Shown here: positions 54,679-63,177 of the stretch, piece by piece | Layout of the letters: each line of letters begins with the position of its first letter | Numbering within the stretch: position 1 is the stretch's first letter | DNA from: Klebsiella pneumoniae | GTDB taxonomy: Bacteria > Pseudomonadota > Gammaproteobacteria > Pseudomonadales > UBA5518 | Assembly (NCBI GenBank): GCA_945862145.1 | Contig: CAMAXE010000009.1 | Location: forward strand, 62,001-126,000 | DNA: 64,000 bases | Direction: 5' to 3' | Notes under the pieces: model-generated | Seen by the model: only the letters and a program-made list of their open reading frames with translations | Databases searched by the model: none | Told to the model about the DNA's origin: nothing | Made by a program: the position numbers and the translations under genes

Positions 54679-55098
54679 TCAATCCCCCCCATCCACCCGC
54701 CCGCGTAGGGACTTCACCCGCCCCCGCCGGCTCTTGTCATCCACGCGCCTTGCGCGCGCCGAGCGGCCGGGGCGTGTGGCGATGCGCGGGGGCTGCTTGT
54801 GCGCGGCGCGCGCCACCAGTTCCTGCAGCCGTTTCAGCGCGTCGTCGCGGTTTTTCTCCAGGCTCCTGAAGCGCTGCGCCTTGATCACCACCACGCCTGC
54901 GGCGCTCACGCGGTGATCGCGCAGCCCGAGCAGGGCATCTTTCAGTTCCGGCGGCAGGGAGGAGGCACCCACGTCGAAGCGCAGGTGCACGGCGTTCGAC
55001 ACCTTGTTCACGTTCTGCCCGCCCGCGCCCTGCGCGCGGATCGCGCTCCAGTCGAGTTCGTTGTCTTGCACCTGGATGCCGGGGGCGAGTTCGATCAT
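54679..55098 (-). CDS. arfB: ArfB-type peptidyl-tRNA hydrolase (ribosome rescue)
   Basis: The 139-residue protein has the release-factor-like GGQ motif in AQGAGGQNVNKVSNAVHLRF (about residues 23-42), which hydrolyses peptidyl-tRNA on stalled ribosomes. The C-terminal basic tail (RPGRSARARR, KSRRGRVKSLRGR) fits ArfB, which inserts into the empty mRNA channel. It ends within 5 bp of the PHP gene's end, in convergent orientation. Confidence 0.9.
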   Translation of the reverse strand: MIELAPGIQVQDNELDWSAIRAQGAGGQNVNKVSNAVHLRFDVGASSLPPELKDALLGLRDHRVSAAGVVVIKAQRFRSLEKNRDDALKRLQELVARAAHKQPPRIATRPGRSARARRVDDKSRRGRVKSLRGRVDGGD

Positions 55099-55216
55099 GA
55101 GCGGCGTCCGTGGGGCGTGCGTTGCGGCACAGCATAACGCCTTGCGCCACGTGCATTGGCCAAGCCCCCACCCCCCGGCCTACCATAGCCCACAACACCA
55201 GCAGGGGGAGTCCACC

Positions 55217-56971
55217 ATGGGCGAAGCGATCGACGATCCGCGCGAGCGCGCGGCAGGTGCAGCACTCGATACCGACGCCGCCCGCCGGGAGGAACTCCGC
55301 GAGGCCCGCGCACGCTGGGAGTCCGGCACCCGCGGGCCTTCTGTAGCTGCCGAGGGTGAGCGCAAGCCCGCCTTCCGCACGCAGGCGCTCGATTGGGAGG
55401 TCGCGCCGCTCTACACGCCGCTCGATCTGGCCGAGGCCGGCTTCGATTACCAGAAAGATCTCAACTTCCCCGGCCAGTACCCCTTCACGCGCGGCACCGA
55501 GCCCAATGGCAAGCGCACGCGGCTCTGGACCATGGCGCAGGTGACGGGCTTCGGGCGCGGCCTGGCCTGGGCCGAGCGCGCGCGCTACATGCTGGACCAG
55601 GGCCTGCAGGGCCTGATTTTGGAGTACGACCTGCCCACCACCAACGGCTACGACAGCGACAACCCGCTGGTTGCGGGCGAGGTGGGGCGCGCGGGCATGG
55701 CGCTCGACAGCCTTGAGGACATGGTCGAGGCCTTCGATTTGCCCTTCGACAAACTGAAATACCTGATGAGCGTGTGCAACGCGCCGCAGCCCGTGAACCT
55801 CGCGATGATCATCGCCGCACTCGAGGCCCGCGGCGTGGATCCGAAGGACTTCGTGCTGCATATCGTGAACGGCATCCTGATCGAGTACACCTGCGTGGGG
55901 CGCTACATCTATCCGCCCGAGCACGGACTGCGCGTCGCCACCGATTGCTTCGAGTGGATCGTGCGCCACCAACCCCACTGGGCGCCGATCTCTATCATCG
56001 CCGCGCAACTGCAGCCGGCGCGCGCGAACCCCGTGCAGGAGATCGCCTTCGCGATCACCATCGCCATGGCCTACATCGATGCCATGCTCGAACGCGGCTT
56101 CGATATCGATACCGTCGCCCCGTATTTCCATTTCGTGATCAACGTCGATATGGATTTCTTCGAGGGTATCTGCAAGCTGCGCGCGTTCCGCAAGCTCTGG
56201 GCTCGGACCATGAAGGAGCGTTACGGCGCCACCGCACCGGCGGCCATGAAGCTCCGCGTGATGACCTCGCCCAGCACCACCTCGCTCACGCTGCAGCAGC
56301 CGCTGAACAACATCGGGCGTCTCGCCATCATGGCCACCGCCTGCGCGCTGGCCGGAGCCGGTGAGGCCATGACCACGCCACTGCACGACGAGGCACACGC
56401 GCTGCCTTCGGGCGACGCGATCCGCGTGGGCGCGGCCATCCAGCATCTGGTGGCCCATGAAACGGGCGTGGCCGACACCACCGATCCGCTCGCCGGCTCC
56501 TATTACGTCGAATCGCTGACCAAGAAGATCGAGGACGGTGCCCACGCTGAGATCGAGCGCGTGCTCGCCATGGGTGGCGCGCGCAAGGCGATCGAGCAGG
56601 GTTATTTCCAGCGCGAACTCGGGCGTGAGCAATACCGTCGGCAACGCGAGATGGAATCGGGCCGCCGCAAGCTCGTGGGTGTGAACCATCTGGTGGCCGA
56701 AGAGCCCAAGCGCGAGTTGGAGATCTGGCGCCTTGCCGATGACATGGAAACCCAGCAGATCGCCAAGCTCGCGGCGCTGCGTGCTCGCCGTGATCAGGCT
56801 GCCGTAGACGCAGCGCTTGCTGCCGTGCGCGATGCCGCACGCTCGGGCGCCAATCTTGTCGATCCCTGTCTGGTGGCCGTGAAGGCGCTCGCCACGCACG
56901 GCGAGATCTGCAACGCCATGCGCGATGTCTTCGGCGAACACCACCCCGACAGCCAGACGGCCGGGGTCTGA
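55217..56971 (+). CDS. B12-dependent acyl-CoA mutase, large subunit-like
   Basis: The 584-residue protein shows FPGQYPFTRGTEPNGKR, GYDSDNPLVAGEVGRAGMAL, SPSTTSLTLQQPLNNIG, and DEAHALPSGDAIRVGAAIQH, which together place it in the methylmalonyl-CoA mutase family (catalytic TIM barrel). There is no C-terminal cobalamin-binding domain, so a separate small subunit is needed. The segment that reads SISISGYHMQEAGA in canonical mutases reads PISIIAAQLQPARA here, so the conserved Tyr-His pair is Ala-Gln (Gln at about 264). A strong ribosome-binding site (AGGGGGAG) precedes ATG 55217. The neighbouring SGNH gene starts inside its stop. Confidence 0.85.
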   Translation: MGEAIDDPRERAAGAALDTDAARREELREARARWESGTRGPSVAAEGERKPAFRTQALDWEVAPLYTPLDLAEAGFDYQKDLNFPGQYPFTRGTEPNGKRTRLWTMAQVTGFGRGLAWAERARYMLDQGLQGLILEYDLPTTNGYDSDNPLVAGEVGRAGMALDSLEDMVEAFDLPFDKLKYLMSVCNAPQPVNLAMIIAALEARGVDPKDFVLHIVNGILIEYTCVGRYIYPPEHGLRVATDCFEWIVRHQPHWAPISIIAAQLQPARANPVQEIAFAITIAMAYIDAMLERGFDIDTVAPYFHFVINVDMDFFEGICKLRAFRKLWARTMKERYGATAPAAMKLRVMTSPSTTSLTLQQPLNNIGRLAIMATACALAGAGEAMTTPLHDEAHALPSGDAIRVGAAIQHLVAHETGVADTTDPLAGSYYVESLTKKIEDGAHAEIERVLAMGGARKAIEQGYFQRELGREQYRRQREMESGRRKLVGVNHLVAEEPKRELEIWRLADDMETQQIAKLAALRARRDQAAVDAALAAVRDAARSGANLVDPCLVAVKALATHGEICNAMRDVFGEHHPDSQTAGV

Positions 56972-57600
56972 TGCGCCGCGCCTGCCTGCTCTTTCTTGCG
57001 CTGCTGCTGGGTGCCTGCGGGGGTGACCCGCCCACGAGCAGTTGCCGCCTCGGCGCTGATGCCAAGGTGCTCGCGATCGGGGATTCCATCACGCGAGGCT
57101 ACGGGGCCGATGGCCGGGGTTATCCCGAGCAGTTGCAGGATTTGTTGCGGGTATCGCCGGGGCGCGCTGCCGTGCAAGTGCTGAACATGGGCGTGGACGG
57201 CGAGCGCAGCGACGGGCTGCTCGCGCGCATCGATGCGGCCATCGCGGCGAATGCGCCGGCCGTGGTGCTCATCACCACCGGTGGCAACGACCTGCTGCGG
57301 CGTGTCGATGAGGCGGCGGTGCGCTCCAACCTCGGCGCAATCCTAAGGCAAGTGCGGATGGCGGGCGCCTGGCCCGTGGTGTTCGCCGTGCCCAAGCCGA
57401 CACTCTCCGCTGCGGTGGGCTTTGCGTCTGATCACGAGATCTATCAGGAACTGGCCGATGGTGGCACGCGCGTCATCCCGGAGGTGGTGGGGGATGTCCT
57501 CGCCGAGGACACCTTGCGCTCCGACACCATCCACCCCAACGCGAGCGGTTATGCGCGAATGGCGCAAGCGGCGTTCGACGTGCTCTCGGAGTGCCGCTGA
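56971..57600 (+). CDS. SGNH-hydrolase lipoprotein (TesA/GDSL-like)
   Basis: The 209-residue protein has a lipobox LLGAC, with Cys16 as the likely lipidation site. The SGNH motifs are VLAIGDSITRGYGADG (Ser39), NMGVDGERSDG, TTGGNDLLRR and the DTIHPNASGYARMA block near the C-terminus (Asp/His pair). It hydrolyses esters or thioesters in the periplasm. ATG 56971 is contained in the mutase stop (TGATG), pointing to translational coupling. Confidence 0.88.
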   Translation: MRRACLLFLALLLGACGGDPPTSSCRLGADAKVLAIGDSITRGYGADGRGYPEQLQDLLRVSPGRAAVQVLNMGVDGERSDGLLARIDAAIAANAPAVVLITTGGNDLLRRVDEAAVRSNLGAILRQVRMAGAWPVVFAVPKPTLSAAVGFASDHEIYQELADGGTRVIPEVVGDVLAEDTLRSDTIHPNASGYARMAQAAFDVLSECR

Positions 57601-57640
57601 TGCGTGCAGCAGTTTTCACGCAGCCGCCAAGCCGCTTCCC

Positions 57641-57665
57641 GTAGGAGCGGGCCATGCCCGCGATT
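57641..57665. repeat. REP-like palindrome
   Basis: GTAGGAGCGGGCCATGCCCG plus CGATT has the GCGGGC/GCCCGC arms of the REP family seen at 14.0 and 14.7 kb. It lies 20 bp before the structured element copy B. Confidence 0.75.
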
Positions 57666-57683
57666 GGTCCTGACGCAGCACCC

Positions 57684-57821
57684 GCGATTCCGCCCGAGGC
57701 CTCTCCCCGCTCGCTCACGCCTCGGCACATCCCTGTGCCGAGGCTGCCGCTTCCGTGAAATCGTTACCGACGATTTCACGGAAGAAAGCCGCTCTCGGGA
57801 AGAGGCCCCGGGCGGAATCGC
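57684..57821 (+). repeat. Structured two-hairpin repeat element, copy B
   Basis: Outer arms 57684-57704 and 57801-57821 pair over 21 bp with one mismatch. The first inner stem (57720-57729 and 57734-57743) has 10 bp and the same TCCC loop as copy A, and the second (57750-57764 and 57770-57784) has 15 perfect pairs. Linkers (CTCGCTCACG, GCTGCCGC) match copy A. Confidence 0.85.
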
Positions 57822-57844
57822 TCGATTGATTCCAGTGCCGTCCT

Positions 57845-57909
57845 CCCGTACGAGCCGGCCATGCCCGCGACTCTGACGTCTTCCCGTACGAGCGGGCCAT
57901 GCCCGCGAC
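57845..57909. repeat. Two REP-like palindromes
   Basis: At 57845-57871 and 57883-57909 CCCGTACGAGCSGGCCATGC and CCGCGAC recur with one change. These are the same family as the 57641 copy. The whole 57601-57929 gap is repeats only, with no gene. Confidence 0.75.
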
Positions 57910-57929
57910 AACCCGGCACACCTGATCGC

Positions 57930-58385
57930 CTACGCGCCGAAGCCGATCACTGAGGGATCCCCGCTCATGCTTGCCCAGATCGCGCGCCGGTGCACCATGC
58001 GCCAGCCTTCTGCCCGGCGCTCCCAGCGGTCCACGTACTCGCCATTGCTGTCGAAGAGTCGCGGATCCGCAGGATCCGTGCAGCGATGGCGCGCCTGCAC
58101 GTAGCAGCGCGATACGGCGTGGTCGCCATCCACCTCCACGATCAGGCTGCCGAGCAGGTGCTGGCTTGGCCCGCAGATGTCGAGATAGCGGCGGAAATTC
58201 GCGAGCAAGGCCTCGCGCCCCTGCACATCGCTTCCGCTGTCGGTGTAGTCGAAGCTCACATCGCTCGCCACCACCTCGGGCACACGCTCCCACGCACGGG
58301 TGTCGAGGATGCGGGCGAGGGTGGCGAGCTGCACGGAGATCGCGCGCTCGTCGAGTAATCGTTGCAGGGTCGTCGACGGATCCAT
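57930..58385 (-). CDS. SnoaL-like (NTF2 fold) protein
   Basis: The 151-residue protein reads QLATLARILDTRAWERVPEV, DVSFDYTDSGSDVQGREALL, HLLGSLIVEVDGDHAVSRCY, and VDRWERRAEGWRMVHRRAIW, the standard SnoaL-like pattern with a hydrophobic pocket. Such proteins include ring cyclases, dehydratases and steroid isomerases. ATG 58385 has a strong AGGAGG upstream. It is divergent to the TetR gene, which might regulate it. Confidence 0.85.
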   Translation of the reverse strand: MDPSTTLQRLLDERAISVQLATLARILDTRAWERVPEVVASDVSFDYTDSGSDVQGREALLANFRRYLDICGPSQHLLGSLIVEVDGDHAVSRCYVQARHRCTDPADPRLFDSNGEYVDRWERRAEGWRMVHRRAIWASMSGDPSVIGFGA

Positions 58386-58612
58386 CGCATGTGTCCTCCT
58401 GCGGGATGGGTGAACGATACACCCGAGCGCCGCGATGCCCGTAACGATTTCCGCGCGAGCGATCAGGTCTCCTGCATCTGCGGCATGGAACGTGTGGGCC
58501 CGGGCTGATCCTGCGGCCGCGGGCAAGGCCGGATACCGGTGTGTGTGCGATACCTGCAGCCCTTGCTGTTGCTACTATCCCGGCTGCCCTGATCCAGCAT
58601 GAGTACCTGACG

Positions 58613-59383
58613 ATGGCACGCCCCGTGAAATCCGCAGCCGGTGCCAATCGCCCCGCCAGGACGGCGCCGGCGGTGCCGGAGACCGCGTCACAACGTCAGC
58701 CGAGGCGTGGTGCCGGGCGTCCGCGTCGGCTCTCGCCCGAGATGATCATCGACGCGTCTATCGTGTTGTTGCGGGAGGTGTCCGCAGAGGGATTCACGCT
58801 GGCCCGGGTCGCAGAGCGGCTCGACACCGTTTCGATGGCGCTCTACACCTATTTTCCCAGCCGGGAAGCCTTGCTCGCGGAACTGGCCAACCACATCGCC
58901 AAGCAGTTCCGCATGCCGCAGCCCAAGCCCGGGCAGGACTGGAAGAAAACTCTCCGTGACTGGCTCTGGACGCTGCGGGAACTGGGTGGCAAGTACCCGG
59001 TGATGTTCAAGATCACCGGTGTTGACGGCAAGACCTCCGCCGGCTGGCTGCGCATCACGCGCGTGCCGGGTGTGGTGTTCCAGGAGCTTGGCTTCCGGGG
59101 TAAGGATCTCGCGCTGAATACCTGGCTCTTCTGTTGCCAGGCACACGCCCTGGTGCAGGCTGAGGTCACCGACGCGGGTTTCCACTCCGAGTCCTCGCTA
59201 TCTCGCCTTGACGAGCTGGATGCAGAAGAACAGACTCATTTCCTGAGCATGCGCAAGCATCAGGGCCAAATCAGCGGCACTGATGTGATGGACGCAGGCT
59301 TCGAAGATCTGGTGGCCAATATCGAGCGAAAGCTGCCGAAATCCCGCGCGGTGCCGCGCCGCCCGATGCGTCGCAGCAGGTAG
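58613..59383 (+). CDS. TetR-family transcriptional regulator
   Basis: The 256-residue protein has a long basic leader (residues 1-40), then a TetR helix-turn-helix (about residues 43-88: SPEMIIDASIVLLREVSAEG, FTLARVAERLDTVSMALYTY) and a long ligand domain. ATG 58613 begins homology. The 227-bp divergent region to the SnoaL gene probably holds its operator, though I see no clear palindrome. The ligand is unknown. Confidence 0.88.
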   Translation: MARPVKSAAGANRPARTAPAVPETASQRQPRRGAGRPRRLSPEMIIDASIVLLREVSAEGFTLARVAERLDTVSMALYTYFPSREALLAELANHIAKQFRMPQPKPGQDWKKTLRDWLWTLRELGGKYPVMFKITGVDGKTSAGWLRITRVPGVVFQELGFRGKDLALNTWLFCCQAHALVQAEVTDAGFHSESSLSRLDELDAEEQTHFLSMRKHQGQISGTDVMDAGFEDLVANIERKLPKSRAVPRRPMRRSR

Positions 59384-59622
59384 CGGTCCGGGAGCCAAGG
59401 CCGGTCGGACTTTCCTTCGCGCGAGTGCACCCTCCCACCTATCGCGCAAGGCCCTCTCTCGTTCGTCGTGAAACACCGGCGCCGGCAGGTCCGGCTCGCC
59501 GCGCGGATGTATGTCCGGCATGAATACTTTTGTGATAAGTTAATGCCGCAGTCCGGCTTCTGGCGGGGTATCACCCGGCCGTGCCACCACCATCCATCGT
59601 GTACGTCCAGGAGCAGTTCCGC

Positions 59623-60678
59623 ATGAACATTGATCGTGCCCGGGCATTCAGACCGGTGGCCGCGCCCCGGATCGTCGATGACGCATACACTCCCGAACAG
59701 CACAGTCGGATGCTCGACGTGGTGCGGCGTGAAGGGCCCTGGACGCTGATCATCTCCCAGCATTTCAAGTCGGCCGAAGAACTCGTGGCCACGACCGCTG
59801 GCATGGTGCCGGAGGGCGTGACGCCCACGCTCGACATGTTTCTCTCTCCCACATTCCGGGGCTACTTCTCGTACGGAGGCGCCTGCATCCGGCCTGAAAT
59901 CGAGGATTGTTTTCACAACCCCCGGTTCCTCCGCCTGGTGCGTGATTACTGGGGCGCGAGCTATGCCGAACCGGAGGGCATGCTGTTCAATATCCAGGGC
60001 CCCTGCTCGGGAGCTGGTGCGCCGCACGTCGATGCCACCCGTTTCCGCGGCCTCGGTCTGGACAACACGCCGATCTGGCTCATGAATGTCATGGTGAAGA
60101 CAGGGCTGTTCAGGCGCTGGCAGGCTCGACGGGCTCAGGTGATAGCGTGGTACTACCGGGGAGCGGTAGGTGGGGGCTTCGTGTATTGGCCGGATGGTCC
60201 CCACGAGAAGCCCAGCGTGCTCGCGGCACCGATGTGGGGGCGTGCAGCAGTCGTTGAAAACGAGATGATGTACCACACCGCGCAGACTAACGGCCCGGCG
60301 AATATGCGCCGGCCCGCGGGGCTGACGTTCGACTCCGTCATGGAGGCTGATCCGGGCGAGCCCGGAGGTTGGCGCATCCGCACGGGTGATGTCGTCATAC
60401 AGCGGGTGCCCGAAGCGGAATTCCGGTTCCTCGTACACTGGGGCGCGAACGTGTACATGGACATGGAGGAATTGCGCCGCACGCGGGACCACACCGACGA
60501 CATCACGCACGAGCAGGCCATCGGGATGATCATCGACGATCTTCGTGCGCGGGGAGAGGTGTTCGAGATGCCCGTCGATCCGATCACGGATCCGGCGTTC
60601 ATCGCTCTGCTTACACGCGTCTATGACGTCGGGATTCCGCTTCATTTCCCGCCCGAACCCGAGGCATCTGCTGCGTGA
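59623..60678 (+). CDS. Phytanoyl-CoA-dioxygenase-like protein
   Basis: The 351-residue protein shows a possible Fe(II)/2-oxoglutarate facial triad: His135-x-Asp137 in GAPHVDATRFRG and His218 in MMYHTAQTNGPANMRR. The WYYRGAVGGGFVYWPDGPHE region between them is typical of PhyH-type folds. This assignment is from motif spacing and is moderate. ATG 59623 was chosen because AGGAG lies about 8 nt before it; a GTG at 59581 is an alternative. Confidence 0.65.
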   Translation: MNIDRARAFRPVAAPRIVDDAYTPEQHSRMLDVVRREGPWTLIISQHFKSAEELVATTAGMVPEGVTPTLDMFLSPTFRGYFSYGGACIRPEIEDCFHNPRFLRLVRDYWGASYAEPEGMLFNIQGPCSGAGAPHVDATRFRGLGLDNTPIWLMNVMVKTGLFRRWQARRAQVIAWYYRGAVGGGFVYWPDGPHEKPSVLAAPMWGRAAVVENEMMYHTAQTNGPANMRRPAGLTFDSVMEADPGEPGGWRIRTGDVVIQRVPEAEFRFLVHWGANVYMDMEELRRTRDHTDDITHEQAIGMIIDDLRARGEVFEMPVDPITDPAFIALLTRVYDVGIPLHFPPEPEASAA

Positions 60679-60689
60679 GTCAGGCGCGC

Positions 60690-61097
60690 TCAGGCGGGCA
60701 GCGGTCTGGAAAAACCCAGCTCGATCTTGATGCCGTTCGGGTCGTGCACCACCAGTTGGAATATCCCGAACTGCGGGTAGCTCACCCGCTGGAACGCAAC
60801 GGCGTTCCGCGCGAAGAGTTCCGCGTAGCTCTCCGGATCCTCGCAGGCGATGGCGAAGTGATCGAGCCTTGCGGGAATGCTCGCATCGGGCGTGTGGGCG
60901 CTGCTGCGTATCAGGTGCAGCATCGGGTGCCCGCCCGCGTCGTAGAGCCACGCCCCGCGTGGAGCTTCCCCCGCAGGCGCGGCCAGCGCGCCGGGGATGG
61001 GTCCGTTCGCCAGCCCGATCATCTCCGTGTAGAAGCGAAGGCTCTCGTCGAAGCGCTCGGTGTGGATGTTCACGTGATCGAGGCGGATGACGCGCAC
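60690..61097 (-). CDS. VOC-family (glyoxalase/dioxygenase fold) protein
   Basis: The 135-residue protein starts MRVIRLDHVNIHTERFDESL and has HLIRSSAHTPDASIPARLDH with a metal His, and the Glu ligand in the end (GIKIELGFSRP). It is a single VOC module, so it may be an isomerase, lyase or a resistance-type binding protein. It is convergent with the dioxygenase gene. Confidence 0.8.
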   Translation of the reverse strand: MRVIRLDHVNIHTERFDESLRFYTEMIGLANGPIPGALAAPAGEAPRGAWLYDAGGHPMLHLIRSSAHTPDASIPARLDHFAIACEDPESYAELFARNAVAFQRVSYPQFGIFQLVVHDPNGIKIELGFSRPLPA

Positions 61098-61189
61098 GGG
61101 TTAAAATCCTCATCCGGATGGAGCAGGCGCCGAGCCTGCCGCTGTGCAAGTCTGGCTGAAGAGTAATCGTTTTGCAGAGGAAGAGTCGC

Positions 61190-62044
61190 ATGGATCAGGA
61201 ACGCGCTGCATTCGAAGGCGGTGTCGCGGTCATCACGGGTGCCGGCTCCGGCATCGGCGAGGGGCTGGCGCTGCACGCGGCCTCCCTCGGTATGAAGGTG
61301 GTGCTGGCGGATATCTCTGTCCCGCGCATGGAAGCCGTGGCGGCGGCCATCCGCGCCATGGGTGGTGAGGCGATGACGGTGCACACGGACGTCTCCAGCC
61401 CCGAGTCCATCGATCGCCTCGCCGCCACTGTCCACGAGACGTGGGGCGATGTGCGCCTGCTCGTCAACAATGCGGGCGTGGAAACGCTTGGCTTCATCTG
61501 GGAGATTCCCGCTGCGCTCTGGGAGAAGACCCTCAACATCAACATCCACGGCGTGATCCACGGCGTGCGTGCCTTCGTGCCGCGGATGCTCGCGGCCGGC
61601 AAGCCCGCGTGGATCGCCAACACCTCCTCGGTGGGCGGGCTGGGGATGATGCCTGTGCAGGCCGCCTACATCCTCTCGAAGCATGCCGTGTTGTCCTTCA
61701 CCGAGTGCCTGCGCCTCGAGATGCTCGTGAAAAAAGCTCCCATCATCGTCTCGGCCATCCTGCCGGGGCCGGTGGCGACGAAGATCTTCGAAGACACGCA
61801 GCCCGTGAAGGAGCCCATGGCCCTGCACCATCGCGAAGTGATGCGCGCGATGCTGGAGAGCGATGGCATCACGGGCGTGGAGGCCGCGCGGCGCATCTTC
61901 GGTCAGTTGGCGGCGGGGGAGTTCTGGGTGACTACGCACCGGGAGATGACGCAGGGCATGGCGCAGCAGCGCGCGGCCTATCTTGCCGCACTTGCCACGC
62001 CGGAGCTGCCGCCGGGCGCGGAGCAGATGCTGGGTTCGTTCTAG
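61190..62044 (+). CDS. Short-chain dehydrogenase/reductase
   Basis: The 284-residue SDR has VAVITGAGSGIGEGLAL (about residues 12-28), LLVNNAGVETLGF, NTSSVGGLGMM with the Ser, and AAYILSKHAVLSF with Tyr-x3-Lys. The GGA-rich ribosome-binding site is AGAGGAAG before ATG 61190. It may act on a ketone or alcohol in the same pathway as the neighbouring genes. Confidence 0.88.
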   Translation: MDQERAAFEGGVAVITGAGSGIGEGLALHAASLGMKVVLADISVPRMEAVAAAIRAMGGEAMTVHTDVSSPESIDRLAATVHETWGDVRLLVNNAGVETLGFIWEIPAALWEKTLNINIHGVIHGVRAFVPRMLAAGKPAWIANTSSVGGLGMMPVQAAYILSKHAVLSFTECLRLEMLVKKAPIIVSAILPGPVATKIFEDTQPVKEPMALHHREVMRAMLESDGITGVEAARRIFGQLAAGEFWVTTHREMTQGMAQQRAAYLAALATPELPPGAEQMLGSF

Positions 62045-62095
62045 CCCGTTGGCGTTCCGTCACTCGACCTCCAGCACCATTCCCGAGGCACCCGC

Positions 62096-63130
62096 GTGAT
62101 CACCGTACTCGACCGTATCGATGTTGCTCCCACCCAACTCCCGCGTCTGCGCGCCCTGCTGCGCGAGAGCTATGTGCCCGGCGCGTTGGCGCGTGGCCTG
62201 CGCTTGGAGGAAGAGCTCGTCTCGCCGCCGCTTGCGCTCGCCGATCAGTGCAACACGCTGTGGCTGCGTTGGTCGCTGCCGGATGCCGGCGCCTTCTGGG
62301 CGATGCGTTTCCGTTCCGGCGATCCCGCCGTGGCGGCCTTCTGGCGGGAGGTGGATGCCTTCGTCATTGCGCGCGAGCGCCGCTTTCTGGTGTCTGCAGA
62401 TGCGCATCTGCAGGGCCCGCAGGATGTATCGAGCTTTCTCGCATCCCCCGCGCAGTGGCGTGAGACCGCGCAGCTGTATCTGCGCGAGGCCTGCACTGCG
62501 GAAGACATCAACGCCTTCGCAACCGCACTCGCCGATGCCTGCGCCGCCTTGCCGGGCCTTGCCACCATGCGTATCGGACAGAACATGGTGCCGGAGTATG
62601 GCGCGGGGCATTTCACGCTGGATCTGGTCTATCCCGATCCTGCGACTGCGGAGGCGGCGCGTGCGGCCGGTGTGTGGGTCGAGCGGGTGTTGCCTTTGAT
62701 CGGCTCGCAGTGCCGCGCGGTGAGCGCACTGGGCTTGGGAACTATCGGCGCGGGAGCACGCGCACCTGATCTCGCCAATGGCATCAAGCGCACGGCGCTG
62801 TTCCGCTTGCTGCCGGATGTGTCACCCGAAGCGCAGGACCGTTTCGAGCGCGACACGCTGGAGATGGCTGCGCAAATTCCCGCTATCCGTAACTGGCGGC
62901 TGAGCCGCGCAATTACGCTCGACTGGGACGCTTCGGGTGTTGCCCCGTGGAGCTATGTGTGGGAGCAGGAATACGCGACGCTCGACGGGCTCACCGTCGA
63001 TTACATGGTCCACCCGCACCACTGGGCGCACGTGGACCGCTCCTTTGATCCGGAATCCGGCGTGCAGATCATCGACACCGCGCTGTGTCATGCCTTTTGT
63101 CCGCTCGAGGCCTCGGTCATCACGCATTGA
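62096..63130 (+). CDS. Hypothetical protein with Dabb-like features
   Basis: The 344-residue protein starts at GTG 62096 (ITVLDRIDVAPTQLPRLRAL). It has two related halves: residues 1-110 and 150-340, each with a ferredoxin-like pattern; the C-terminal one (RTALFRLLPDVSPEAQDRFE to HPHHWAHVDRSFDPES) resembles Dabb (stress-responsive A/B barrel) domains. It is 51 bp after the SDR and 47 bp before the next SDR, in the same orientation. Function unknown. Confidence 0.65.
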   Translation: MITVLDRIDVAPTQLPRLRALLRESYVPGALARGLRLEEELVSPPLALADQCNTLWLRWSLPDAGAFWAMRFRSGDPAVAAFWREVDAFVIARERRFLVSADAHLQGPQDVSSFLASPAQWRETAQLYLREACTAEDINAFATALADACAALPGLATMRIGQNMVPEYGAGHFTLDLVYPDPATAEAARAAGVWVERVLPLIGSQCRAVSALGLGTIGAGARAPDLANGIKRTALFRLLPDVSPEAQDRFERDTLEMAAQIPAIRNWRLSRAITLDWDASGVAPWSYVWEQEYATLDGLTVDYMVHPHHWAHVDRSFDPESGVQIIDTALCHAFCPLEASVITH

Positions 63131-63177
63131 CCGGCCGCATTCGCCAATCATCAACCGCTGCAACGGGAAACACTCAC

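Noticed and set aside
54737-56944. A 735-codon antisense frame opposite the acyl-CoA mutase
   Set aside because: The mutase has clear family motifs and a strong ribosome-binding site; the antisense product has none.
61098-61189. Cobalamin riboswitch before the SDR
   Set aside because: GCC/CTG pieces are present, but the B12-box and paired helices are not, and the nearest B12-dependent gene is far upstream.
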